A DNA stretch of 64,000 bases from Heloderma charlesbogerti (taxonomy: Eukaryota; Chordata; Lepidosauria; Squamata; Helodermatidae). Shown piece after piece: positions 14,101 through 27,500 of the stretch (within the stretch, counting starts at the first letter, position 1; the number at the start of each line of letters is the position of its first letter). A program made the position numbers and the translations under genes. The stretch lies in NCBI GenBank assembly GCA_026122225.1, contig JANEZZ010002762.1:558001-622000 (forward strand), read 5' to 3'. The notes beneath the pieces are model-generated. The model saw only the letters and a list, made by a program, of their open reading frames with translations, did not search any database and was not told the origin of the DNA.

Positions 14101-17100
14101 GGGGCAGTGAACCCACTCGGGGATTCAGTCAGAACTGGTCAGGACTATGAAGGAGCTCTCCAAGGTGTGGAAACCCAACGGGCTCCAGGAGCTGGGCACG
14201 GAACCTCCGTGGGGATCCCTTCCCTAATACGACAGAAAGGGGATGGCTGGCTGTGATCTGCAATTACTCAAACAAGGAAATGAGAGGCACTCCTGTTACG
14301 CTCAGACACTCTTGTGATGCAGGGTGCTCCGGGGCAAGCCTTGGCATTCAGAAGCAGACTGAAGGGCTCAAATCAAGCGCCAAGGACCCAGGGGAAGCCA
14401 GCAGGCAGCCAAACTGAATGGCAACAGCTCAAGGCACCGCAGTTGCCCTGCTGCCACTCCATCCAGCACCCGAACGGAGTCTTCAGGCCAGCGTCCCGCA
14501 TATCCTCCCAGTCACCTCCGACTTCTCAGAGGTTCTGCTCCAATGATGCTGGAGTCTGTAGAAAATTATGCGATTATGTAGGCAGCCATTTGGGCCTAGT
14601 CGTCACAATTAACACAGGCCTTTCACACAAAACAATAACCATCCGCAGACACAAGACAGCACAGCCCCTTGTGGAAAGAAGCTTTGGGGGGGATGCCTAC
14701 ACCCCCACTACATATTTTAAAGCCTAGGCTATGGTTGTTTTGCAACAATAGAGAGGGGAGCCAACTTTAGAAGATCTTTGCTCTTGGTTTTTGCCTGGAG
14801 GAAAGATTTACTCGCCCTAGGCGACCTGACAAATGACTCTTTATAGGCTTGCACTAGCCACAACTCTCACGTTTAGAAACCGAAGGGTAATCAACAAAGA
14901 CAAAACAGTATATCCAAATGATATGATTTTACATTTCAAAAAAGGATATTTTTATTTTAAAAACTTAAGCCATGTTCATGAATGCAGTTTCTATTCCATT
15001 ATAGACACATTCAGAAAACGCGCGCGCGCACACACGACAAACAACATGTGGAATTCACCCAGCTCTGCTGCTTTGCAATCTCCATTCATATCAACAGGGT
15101 GCAGATAGGAGGTCTGTCCGACTGTAATGAATGGAGGCTGAGCAACTACTACACCACCTGGAAAGCCAAGTGCCAGGACATCAGAGTGGGATTTATTCTA
15201 TAGCACCCTCCCCCAACCTGGCGCCGACCAGATGGGTTGGGCAGCAAGTCCTATCATCCCCAGCCAGCATGGTGGCTGGCTGGCTGGGAATGCTTGCTGG
15301 GAATGCTAGGACTTGCAGTCCATTTCATCTGGAGGGCACCAGATTGTTCTATGGCATATGATGTGATAGAAAGTTGATGTTTTGAGATACTTGGTTTCAT
15401 GGCAAACTCAAAGTTGGCAAAGGCCATAGATCGTTGGCTGAGCACATGCTTTGCATGTAGAAGGTCCAAGGTTTGACCCCTGGCACATATAGTGACAGCG
15501 TGAGTGTGTGTGCGTGTAAGCCTCAGTAAAAAGTGCCTAATACTAGAATGAAGCAAGGGCCGTACCTCCATAGTAAAGCCCCTAGTTTGCACTCAGAAGG
15601 TCCCAGGTTGAATCCCCAGCATCTCCAGGTAGGGCCGGGGAAAACAGTCTGTTAAATAAATTTAACAGAATTTAATAGAGTAGAGCTGTTGCTGCCAGTC
15701 GGTGCTGACCATACTGGGCTAGATGGACCAAGGGTCTGACTCTGCATTCGGCAGCTTCCTACATTCTTATGTTTTGCATGTGCAAGGTAAACCTGAAGCA
15801 TCTGGAGGTAAAAAGAGTTCAACTTGCCAGGGAATGAGGAGGAGGAGGAGAGATTGATCAAGTACCTCGTGCTCCGCCCTGCAAAGGTCTGCCTGAAAGG
15901 CTGAGTAATGCCACCCCCAAAGCCACCGGGGGCTGAATAAACTCTTCCACGGCTGGGAGGCGGAGCTTCTGTATCCTTGCCCCTTCCTCGATTAGGGGAA
16001 AAAGCCGAATTCTACAAATGCACATAATTTAGCTTGCAGAGTACTGCCGCTTCTTTTGCTGAAGATCGGAGGCTGCCTTATACAGAGTCAGACCACTATA
16101 CATCTAGCTCAGGATTGTCCACAGCAGGGGTAAGAAACCCTGTGTGGCCCTCCAGATGCCTGGACTCTAATTCCCATCAGCCCCAGACAGCAATGGCCAG
16201 GGATAATAGGATCTGGAGTTCAACAACATCTGGAGAGTTGCAGATTTCCTCATAGCTGGTCTACATGTACCAGAGTCAGACACAGCTCTTCCCCGTCTCT
16301 AGGTGGAGCTGCCAGGGATTCGAACCTGGGGCCTTCTGCATACAAAGCAGGCTTTCTACCTTTGAGCTATAGCCCTTCACTGCAGGGTTAGGAGTGCGGG
16401 GGGGGGGGGGGTAAATGGCATAGAATACACACAAATCCCATGTATAAGCCAGGCTCATGTGCATCTCATCCATCGGAATCCTCAAGACAGCAGACATGCA
16501 AGGCCGTCAGAGAAATCCGCAACAGATTCAAAGGAGTTCGGACCAGCTTTCTCTGAGTCACATGGATTCTGCGGACCTGCGGACCAGTTTTTTTAAAACT
16601 TTTGGGGAGGGGGATGTGCACAAACAGGAATAACAGTTGCGTAGATCCCTAAAAAAAATCCAGTTTTGTCCATGAGTGGACAACAGAACAAAAGACGCCT
16701 GACAATGTGCGAAACACAGACAACTTTCATGAGACGCAGTGAAGAGAACACACACACACAGCGCCGTGGGTTAAGGCATTTCCCCATTCCAACTTCCTGG
16801 AAAGCAACTCCGTATTAGTTCTGAACATCTGCACGCACTCAGGGGAAGAAGCTGGGGAGGAGAAGCAGCCTGCGGCAGAATGCGCTGCCCAGCAGGCCCC
16901 ATCGCTCCGTGCCTTCACTGCGCTGGGCTCCTCCTCCCACCATCAGCCTGACTCGACTCATAGAGGCCGTGTTAGCTGGCACCGCTTTATTTGCTTGTGC
17001 AGCAAGCCTCCCACATCACAACAAGGTCACAGCTGCTCGAAAGAGTTCAGAGAAAGAGAGGAAAGACCCCGGAAGGCACCGGCGCCACTAAAAACTCCAC

Positions 17101-20100
17101 ACACACCCTCGCACACCTTTCACAACGTTCCCCAGATTTCTGAGAGCAGAGCACAAGTTTGCTCAGTTCAAACTGGAGCAGCCCAACCTTGCACAGTCGA
17201 AGAGCACGTTCCAGCCACACTCGGAAGAACCCGCCCTCCACGCTTTGTGCAGGTCGACGTTTCCTCCAGGGAAGCGTCATTGCACCAAGAATCCCACCAC
17301 ATCAGGTGCGGCAGGATTACTGACCTTCAGCGGAGGTCAGCTGGAAGGAGGAAGTGTGATGTAGCAGTTAGAGCAGCGTTGCCCAACCTGGTGCCCCCCA
17401 GATGTCACTGAATTCAAACTCCCATGAGTCCCAGGCAGCATGGGCAACAGTCAGGAGTGATGGGAGTTGTTGTCCAAAGTGGCTGGAGGGCACCAGATTG
17501 GGAAAACTTGCGTTAAAGTGTGCAACTAGGGACCGAGTGCAAAAGACACTTCTGAGCCACAGGCACAGGAAGAAAGCTGCCAGTTGGAGGGCACTCCTGT
17601 GCTGCCTCTTTGCTATCTATAGGCTGCGGTCCAGCAATGACAACCTACCTATATAAACACCACACAGACCCAAAAGAGAGCCGCTCTGTGTGCTGAAATC
17701 GGAGGTTTCTCTAATTGCACACGACAGCAGGTCTATAAAAATAGTTGCGTGTCTGTGTGCTTTTTCCACTGGAGTTTGGCCATTTTAAGAGCCGCATTTA
17801 AATAGACAGACGCAGAGCCAGCTGCCACTGCTCAAAGCAGGAACCACCCAACCCACCCCCTCCAACACACAAACGTGGAGCGCAAGAGGAGCCCACGCCG
17901 GATCAGGCCAAAGGCCCATTGAATGCAGCGTTCAGTTCCCACCATGGCCAACCAGATGCCCCAATGGGAAACCCACCAGCAGGGCTACACCACTGCAAGT
18001 TTAGCACTCAAGTTTCAACACGGTGTAGTTGGTTGAGCATGTCTGAGCTGGGTTCAAATCCCTGTTTAGCCCCCAGGCTCAATGGAGGCCAGTGGACCAG
18101 TCAGCATCTCTCAGCCTGCGCTACCTCACAGTCCTCACTGTCCTACCTGTTGTGAGAACAGATTGTGGGGAGCATGCACACCACCCCGATTCCTTGGAGG
18201 AAAGGCAAGAAAGAGACATTTAAAACATACACACATACTTATGATTTAGGCTAGTTGCGTGCCATGTCAAACATTTCTGGGCTCTTTGGAAGTAAAGCAT
18301 TGTTTGCAGGAACTGATCTAGGAACAGACTTTCTCCAAAACACAGCGTCCAAGTTTTAAGTATGAAGAAGGTCCTGGATATAGGGCACCAGGATGGCAGG
18401 GCCAGGAAACATGGCCAAAGACCACAAGGAACAGAAGCCCCATGCCATGAAGACATGAGCCTTACCATGAGAAAATATCCTGGCAGCATACCACACACAG
18501 CCACGCACAGCCAGCATCCATGAGGACAAGCAGCTTGCACAGTCTCCAGCAATCCAAGCCATGCTCAAGACTAGTATGTTCTATAGAATGCTTCAGGGGG
18601 GAAATCGATCTGTGGAAAAGTCACGAACCTTCACCCATTCAAGTTCTCAGACACACTACACCGACTCCAAGCAATAAGCTCAGGGAGGAAGCAACAACTG
18701 CCCCAGCCTGCTCAATCTGCAGGGTGTTAAGCATCGTCCCATTGTAGAGCAGCTGTAAAAAAAAAAAAAAAAGCTACTGTGACTTCCTGTAATGTCACTA
18801 CAGCAAAGGCGTATAGACCTCACACTCTGCTCAGCTGCTCCAAATTTCAGATGGGGGGGGGCTCCCATGATGGAATGGTCACCCATACGAGAGATTCCCT
18901 GCATGTAGAAATCTAGCAGATCAGAGGGAGGGAACCAGCTAAGAAAGCTAGCATGTTGAGAAGGCTGTGTTGTTGCAAGGAATCTTTCCGTGTGCACGGC
19001 ACAAAGCATTTCTGAGCCCGTGAGCCCCCCCCCCCCCGCTTGCAGCCTGAGGAACAACAGCTCAGACGCAGGCCTTTTCACCTTGGGGAGACCTACACCT
19101 TCAAAGCAAGAACACTGTTCACACACAAGAAGCCACAGCTGCTTTTCGCACATTCATTCCGCCAGTACCGAACTCTCTCACTGGTCCCTGCTCTCGATCA
19201 GTTCTTTTATCGGGGGGGGGGGGGCACAGACAGACCCTCAAATATTTCCAGTCAAAATCACAGCTGCGCAAGGCCACCTGCCTGCACCCAAAATTTCTGC
19301 AGACAACTGAAGTCTCTCCCAAGTTTGCAAAAGCTACTCTAAAGAGATTAAAGGCACAATCCTAGGAGTGTTTAGACAGAAAAAAGGCCTACAACTCCCT
19401 GCATGGCTGGGAGTTTAAACATGCATAGATTGCGTCCTCATTCATTTACTGGAGAGAGGCTACTCACTGCTGCAAGATGCGGCCACGGCCACTGGCTCTG
19501 ATGCCTTTCCCAAAATGTTGGAGAAAGTCATGGAATCGACAGCTATGATAGATAAATTAATCCTCCATGTACAGAAGAAGTCTGCCTCTGAATACCAGCT
19601 GTTGGGGTCACACAAACAGGGAAAGGACTACAGCCTTCATGGCCCTGCTCATGGGCTTGTACCAGAAACATCTTGGACACTTGCTGAAATCACATGTTGG
19701 CCTAGATCAGGGGTCAGCAGATAGTTACTGGCCTCAGTAGTCAGCCAAAATTTGCTTCTTGCCATGACCCTTCCCCCTACTCCCAGGGGTAGGGGGGCAG
19801 GGCCTTCTGAAATTACGCTAGGGGTGTCCATCGCTGGGAAATCCAGTTATTTTTTGTCTCAACAGGGTCCTGCAGCATGCACAACTTGCTTTGCATCTGC
19901 GAGCCAGCTGCGGACTGTTCCCCAAACTCCAGGAACGTTTCTGAACATTTTTTAAAGGTTCTGCAATTTGCTCAAATTATGGGCGAATATCCACAAATTA
20001 CAGGTGAAATTGTGCAAATCGCACAAATTCGGCCATGATTTGCACAAATTGCTCAGAAATCCACATATATTGCTCAGAAGTTTGTGCAAACTGCAGACCC

Positions 20101-21470
20101 CCCCCCCCACACAAAATCCCTGGAAAATCCACAAGCAGGCCCAACTTGCTACGGATTGAGTCGGATGCCACTGCAGGGACTGAAACAAAGCCCCCCCCAG
20201 GGGGGGGGCCTCATGCCTAGGAAAACACATCAAACTCCACGCCCGAAACAAATTTCTCTGACATCCCTACAATACTCTGAGCTCAAGATGCAGCACAGCT
20301 GCTCTCCCCTACAACAGAGGAGAAGGATGTGAACTCGCCCCTGTTGCGCTAAGCCTGAGAGAGAGCAGTGAGAAATGGCTTTCCGAACTAGTCCATGGCT
20401 CAGTGCAGCATCAGAGAGCACCCCTGCCATGCTCCAGGGCTTCTCAAGTCATCAGGTGGATTCCCCGTGCTTTCCCAGACACAGACAATGGGCAGGGGTT
20501 CCTCGATTCCGTGCTCTCGCCAGAACAAAAACTGTACCTGCCCGCGGCGAGTCAGCAGGGGCGGTTGTGGAACGTTGGTCCAAATAGACCTCTGGCCTGA
20601 TCCAGCAGGGCTCTTTGCAGGCACAAACTATTTCTGCATGACAAAAACACGACCACGCCGGCCTGCCACACAAACCATGCACCCTCCCTGCACCTTTGGG
20701 AGACTCCTCAAAAGTTGATCGTTATTTCCTCCCTGCTACAGACGTAGCAAAAGGGGAAGCAGCTGGCGGGGAAGAAACCCTATTGGCGTTACAAGGGCTG
20801 GGCTGAGTCTGGAAGGCGCAGCTCCCACCTCCGTCTTCTGTCCTCCTCGCTGAGGAAGGGGAGACGCAAAACAACGGAGGGAAAGCGGGCTCTGTGAGCG
20901 TCTCCATTTCTGCCTCCAGCCTCAGGACCTCTCCCCCCACCCCCCACCCCACGTCAGAGGGATTGTCAGCCAGACACCCACTTGAATTCTTGCAAAGCTA
21001 CAGCCCCACAGCAACAGGGGCCTCCGAACGCCAGGCCTGCAGCCAGCCTGCGCAGCCGCCGGCAAGGGACAGACGTCCATGCCAACACGACCAGCGGGGA
21101 GATGGGGAGAAAGCATTTGCCCAGCGTCCCCCCCCCCCCCCGGCTAGAGAGCCCTTGGCTATGTGCAGCTGAAAAGGCTGGGGGGAGGGGGGGTGCGAGC
21201 AGGAAAGCTGCCTGTCTTAAGGCAGAGGGAAATTTTTCTACAGGAGGAAAGGGGCATCTTACTTTACAGCCACTGTAATAAAATGAAAGGTCTGCCTCAA
21301 CTCTCCTTTCTCTTTGGGGATTCGTAGCTAGGCCAGTAGATTTCTCCAGGCTTAATTTCACACAGAACTCAACACCTATCTCCAGAAGTCATGTCAGATT
21401 GTGGTGTATTTTATGTGTGCACACTCACACAGACACACACACACACAAATATATATACACACACACACAA

Positions 21471-21503
<33 letters not shown>

Positions 21504-21504
21504 A

Positions 21505-21535
<31 letters not shown>

Positions 21536-24500
21536 GAAAGAGAGAGAGAGAGCGCTATAAAACAAACTAAGCCTCTAGTCCTCATGGAGAACGGAGGCTG
21601 AAAAACCTGTTCTAGAGGTTTTTCTGAGGGATTCCCTTTAGGAGCTCCCAAGCCAAACTTCCAAACAGAAGATTTTTGGAAATTAGCGTTCCGGTATTCA
21701 AGGATGGGGGACCCAGATTCTACTGCTGCACGAGGCTTTCTTGAGTGCTCCTAATTCCACTTTAACAACAGCACGATTTCGCAGCCATCAAGTTTGTGGC
21801 ACAGTTGCATGCACAGGAAGAAAATGCATGTCACTCCAGTCAATTTAAACAATGGTACTAGTGCTGCTCTTTGGGATGAGGGGAGACTGAGCTATGAACC
21901 ACTGTGCCATGTGGAAAGCCTGCCTTTGCCATGAACTTAACTAGGTGGCTTTAGACAAGCCACGCTCACTCTCAACCTCAGCCCCCGCCCCAGACTACAA
22001 AAAGGGGATAACACCACTGGCCTACCTTACAGATTGTAAGGATTACTGAAATAATGTACTGAAGGACATCAGACGCTTGTTTTTACACCTCTTACCCCCC
22101 ACCCCCACCCCACCCCAATATCCTGTGCAAAAGACACAGATTTCAACATCAAGCGTACATCATGCAAAACCGAGTACATTCGCACAACATCTGTTCTGAG
22201 CACAGAATTTGCGTGTCCATTGCTTTAAAAAAAAAATCTTGTCATTTTCTCGGCTGGGTGTGGGGAAGTGGCCACAACCGCCCCCCATCTAGGAGAATTC
22301 ATGAGGACAGCCAGAGGAAGGAAAACGTATCTGCTCCCAGTCAGATAAAACAGAGTTCCCCCTGCTGTCACGGGGAATGCTCCAGGAGGCCTCATAGAGA
22401 AGGGCTGTCCGGTGCATTAGAGGGCAAACTAGGCACTCTGCAAATATGGCCTGGACCATGTGTTAGCTGGGGAAGATCCGTGGGTGAGAAGGAGGGGAGC
22501 TCAACTCCCTCCCCCAGCGCCAGCATTAGCACTACAAGGAAGGAAAGGAGCTGGGAAACCTGCAATTTGCCTGGGAAACTTTGGATCAAGCAACATGTTA
22601 ACAGAAGCAAGAGACCCCTGTGCCAAGGAGTTTCCAAACTAAAATCCAATTGGAGGGGCACAATAAATAAATGCTGTTACAGGTTTCTGCCTGTTCAGAA
22701 AGTTGGCAAAGCATTTCCATCTCTTTAGCGGAGAGTGGATATCTGTCCTTGCCAATATGGCATACCTGTGTCAGGAGCTAAGAATGCCAGGGAGGCTTTT
22801 GGGGTGCTGGTGGGGGTATATTTTGCTCCATCATTTGGCACTCCCACCAGCTCCCCTTCAGAGTAGAGGATTACTCCGTTCATGCATTGGGGGCTGTATT
22901 TTTAACACCTGTTTCCTTCCCTGCCCCGCTGGGATCCCCTGCCCCCATAAGAACTTTATCTTCTGTTCTTAAGCCATTTCCCCATTGTCTTTCTAACTCG
23001 CACATGTCCTGTACAGAAGGCAAGGGCGGCCTTCCAACACAGCTACAGATGCTGAAGGGCTGGAGCGGCGGCGGCAGGGGAGGGGGAGGGGGAGAGAAAG
23101 AGATTGAAAGCGGGTGTGACAGAAGAACCTCCAATTCCTGGACTCCCCAAACTTCAGTACAAAAAAACAGAAAAGAAAAAAAATCAGCTTATCCGCAAAG
23201 CAAGAGGGCTGCATTGCCACTTTCACACTGCATTTTCAATCTAGAGCATTCTGCATGTCTGAACCATGACATCCCACCAGCCACAGCCAGCACAGCCAAA
23301 GTTGCCCACCCCTGATCTAAAAACAGAGGTGTGCTTCTTACTCCAGAACTATTTTTTAAATTCCTATCCACTAAGGGCCAAATTAGAAGGGACATTAATT
23401 GCGTGAATACAGTGAATGCACAAGTTTCTCGCTCAACCCATACTCAGCCCATATTCTGGCTTGTCGTGTTGTGTAAACCAGATCTCTCTGTCTCTGCCAG
23501 AGTCCTGATAAAAAAGTAATTGCAAAGAGCAGCTTCAGAGGGGTGATTTTGGGCCAGGATCCTGGCAGGGAGAGAAAAAAAGTTAAACTCTGCCTTCTCT
23601 CACTCGCGCTCTCTCGCTCGTTCTCTCTCTCTCTCTCTCACACACACACGTATGAACGTCTTAAGGATACTCAGGGCAATTAACATCTGGGCTAGCTTAG
23701 CCTTAAAACTCAAGTGGACAAAGATTTCTTTAATTGGGTGACAACCGTACCTAATACACCCAACTGCATTTGCGCATCAACTCCTGCATGCCTCTCCTAT
23801 TCTTCCTCTCTTTGTATGAAATCCTTGCCTCCTCTTCCCCTTTGTCTTCCCAGAGAGTGGAAAATTTAGACTGCCAGACTCCTTGGAAGCAGACACCCAT
23901 CTGGTTCACTTATATTACCCTAAATCGTCATACATACACTACCAGGAGTGTACAAGACAGATGAAGTTGCATTTCTTTGCAGAATTATGCCAAAGCAGAG
24001 TTTTGGGGAAAGTTTGGAAATACTCCAAGAGCCTGATTGTACAAAGTCAAATGGGGGCAGGGAGAGGCAAGAGAAAGAGAGAATGTTTCAAAAACTAAGG
24101 ATGAGTGTGTACTGAATAAAGGAGACAGGAAACACCAACACAACTTCTTTTAGTCTAATCTGTCCACACAGAGGTTAGCTCAGCCTGGGCTGTGCATACC
24201 TAAAGGAGCACCTTCTTCTCCCAAATATTCCTCTGCATGCTCAGAGGTTAACAAAAGCAGTTCTGCTCCAGCCCCCACTGCCCCCTACCCTCTGGCAAGA
24301 CTGGCAGAGGACTCCATGCAGGGCCTTTCTGGCACCGGCACCAACCCTTTGGAACTCCCTGCCCAAGGAAGCCCACTTTACAACATCTTTTATATTCCAT
24401 CATCTAATTAACAGCTCACAGCGCTTCAAGAGCACATTCCTCGGCATTGGCAAGCTGGCGCTATGGCATTCTTGAATCCCTTTTGCGTTTTGGGTTGTTG

Positions 24501-27500
24501 GTTGAATTTTGGTATTTTTATTACATTTTTTTAACAGTCACACACCATCTCTTGATTAGAAAACCACATATAAGGTTACAAAAGCTGGGAATGTTTAGCT
24601 TAGGAAAAAGGCAAGTAAGGGGGAATGTGACAGAGGTGTATAAAATTATGCCTGGTGTGGAGAAAGTGGATAGGGAGACCTTTTTCTCCCTCTCAAAATA
24701 CCAGAACCCAATGGGGTCCTCCCATGAAGCTGATTGGTGGGAGATGCAGGACAGATAAAGGGAAGGACTTCTTCGCACAACGCAGCGTTAAACTATGGAA
24801 TTCGCTACCACAAAATGTAGCGATGGCCACCAGTTTGGATGGCTTTAAAAGGGGGTTGGACAAATACATGCAGGAAAAGGCCATCAATGGCTACTAGTCC
24901 TGATGGCTCTATGCTACCTCCAGTATCAGAGGCAGTGAGCCTCTGTATGCCAGTTGCTGGGGAACATGGGCGGGAGGGTGCTGTTGCGCTCATGCTGTTT
25001 GGGGGTCTCCTGTGAGCGGCTGGTTGGCCTCTGTGTGAACAGAATGCTGGTCTGGATGGACCCTTGGTCTGATCCAGCAGGGCTCTTCTTCTGTTCCTAT
25101 TTAAAAGCCATCTGTTCAGAGAGAAGGAAAACTTACTAGTCGATTTTCCTAACACGTTGACCATCCTGGGTCGCCTCCTGAAGAGAGACAGGGGAAAGAG
25201 TGTGGGAGGCAAGATCAACGATGAAGATGGGCGCTGGAAGAGAGAGAGGGTTTGTCGCTTTGTATTCATGAAGTTGTCAACTCCACAGTGACTGCACATC
25301 TCCTAGCGCATACACCAAAGCACAGGCTTGAAGGAAGCCTGTTTCGGCGGCCAAGATTCCTGTGGGCCTCCAAAATGCATCTATTCAGGCTCCTTCCAGA
25401 AAGGCAAAGGGAGACCCACTCTGCAAAGAGGAGGCACCCGTTGCTATGCGCCAAGGAAGATTCCCAATCCCACGCTTGCCGCTTCAAAAAAGAAGAACTC
25501 AGCCACACACACACAAACCCCAAACCATCAACCGTCGATCGCATTCAACAACGAGCCAACTAGACAGCATTTTGGAAAATAGCGTGTGGGGGGGAGATAT
25601 CTTTCCAGCTCTTGCATCTAAATACAAGATTGTCCCGGAAGGCAGCTTGAACTTCGCCACTTTAAAATATTTCTCAGTTCAAGTTTATTGATCCACAGCC
25701 AGCTGGGCTTTTGCATACATATCAAACTGAACACAGAAACAAGAAAAATACAGAATGTTAAGTTAAAACAACATCAAACTAGGTGTAATGATAAGTAAGG
25801 AATAACGTAAACAAACTGTAACAACTGACTTGAATACTAAAAAAAGTAAATTAATCAAAATAGCTCAATGACCTATGGTATCATCTGTTGAAATTTTAAA
25901 ACCTTCCTCTTCCCTAGAGCTAGCTTAACAAATTTAACAGTGCAATATGTCACAAAATTATCTGTCCCAGCCAATGAAAATAAGATTTTGTTTAAAAGGG
26001 AATTATCTCTAATATCAGCAGCAAGGGGAAGATCAAGGAACTGAAACCACAAATCTAAAAAAAACAGGCATTCCAAAAGAAAGCAAACCAAATCCTCTGT
26101 CTTCTAGCATCTTCAAATATTTATACCCCACCTCTCACCCTCAGTTTTAGGCAGCTTATAACAGAATTTTAAAACAAAAACAGTGGAACAGATCCAACAG
26201 TGTACATACACCAGTGCTGTCGATTATTATTATTAAGAATTATATTTCTATGCTGCCCCATAGTCGAAGCTCTCTTGGTGGTTCACAAAGATTAAAAACC
26301 AGTATACAAAGTTTTTAAAACTATCTACATAAAAACACACAGACAGTATACACAGAAACAACATATATCTGAAGACAACTTTAAGCAACCGACCATAGAA
26401 CAAATCCAAGACCTGATTCCAACTCATCATATGCTGCCAGATGTTGCACTAGCGTAAACCAATGCTCATGCAACATCAGTACCGCTGGCTAGTGCAACAG
26501 ATTTAAAAGTTAATAGCGTTTGCTAGCACAGCATCAATGGCACTAGGGCGCAGATCCATCATTAAAATGGACACACAATCAAAACAGCTGTGGCAACCAT
26601 CAACCAGTATTTTTTTAAAAGTGTGTTTAACAACCTAAAGAGTATACTTAAGATGATCCCTTAAAAGTCTGCAGAAACAAGAATGCTTTTAAGCGACTCT
26701 GAAAAGGCCAGAAAACGGTGGGCCAAGCACAAGAACAGGGGGAGAGTTCTACACAATTTAGGGGCTGCAACCCAGGCCCAACTGAGGGGACTCAGCCACA
26801 GCTGGCTGGAGGATTATGGGATTTGTAGTCCAATACAACTGGAGCATACCAGGTTGGCAAAGGCTGACCTAGCCGTAGAGTCACCTTCCAAGACATTGTC
26901 AAACACAAAGATGGTGGACACTGTGAACCTGTAATTTTTAAAAGAGAGCCAGGGCAGGCATCAGTGGTGGCCCAGAAGGGGTACTGGGGCCTGAGCTGCC
27001 CTAAGATATTGGGTGCTGACACCGAGAAGGCCCTGTCTTTTAGTCACCCATATCACTTCATGAGGAGGGTGCCCTCTGAGGGAGATCTTAATATTCAGGT
27101 GGGTTCACATGGGTGTAATTGATCCTTCAAGCACGTCGGCCCCAATTCACTTTACGTTTTTATGGCTCAAAGCTGGCACCTTGAATAGAGCTCAAAAACA
27201 ATGGAATGTATTCACTTTATTATTGTTTTAACCACGTGTTTATTTTAACGTTTTGGTTCCTATGACCCTTAGTCAATAAAATGGACACCAGAGAAGTTTC
27301 TTCAAGTACTAGCAAAACGCGATCCCTTTTGCCAACTCCAGTTGATCGCTTCCTGCTGTTATGCTGTACCGACTGAAATTTCCAAGCCCCCTTCGAAGGA
27401 GGCCCCAGAGAAAGCGCTTTGCGCTAATCCAGTCTAGACGTTGTCGCTGCTGTAACCATCCCATCGCTCTGCTTCCCCTGCGTTCCCCCACGCGATTCTG

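Noticed and set aside
21394..21651. ORFs rich in Cys/Val or His/Thr
   Set aside because: They are translations of the CA/TA microsatellite.
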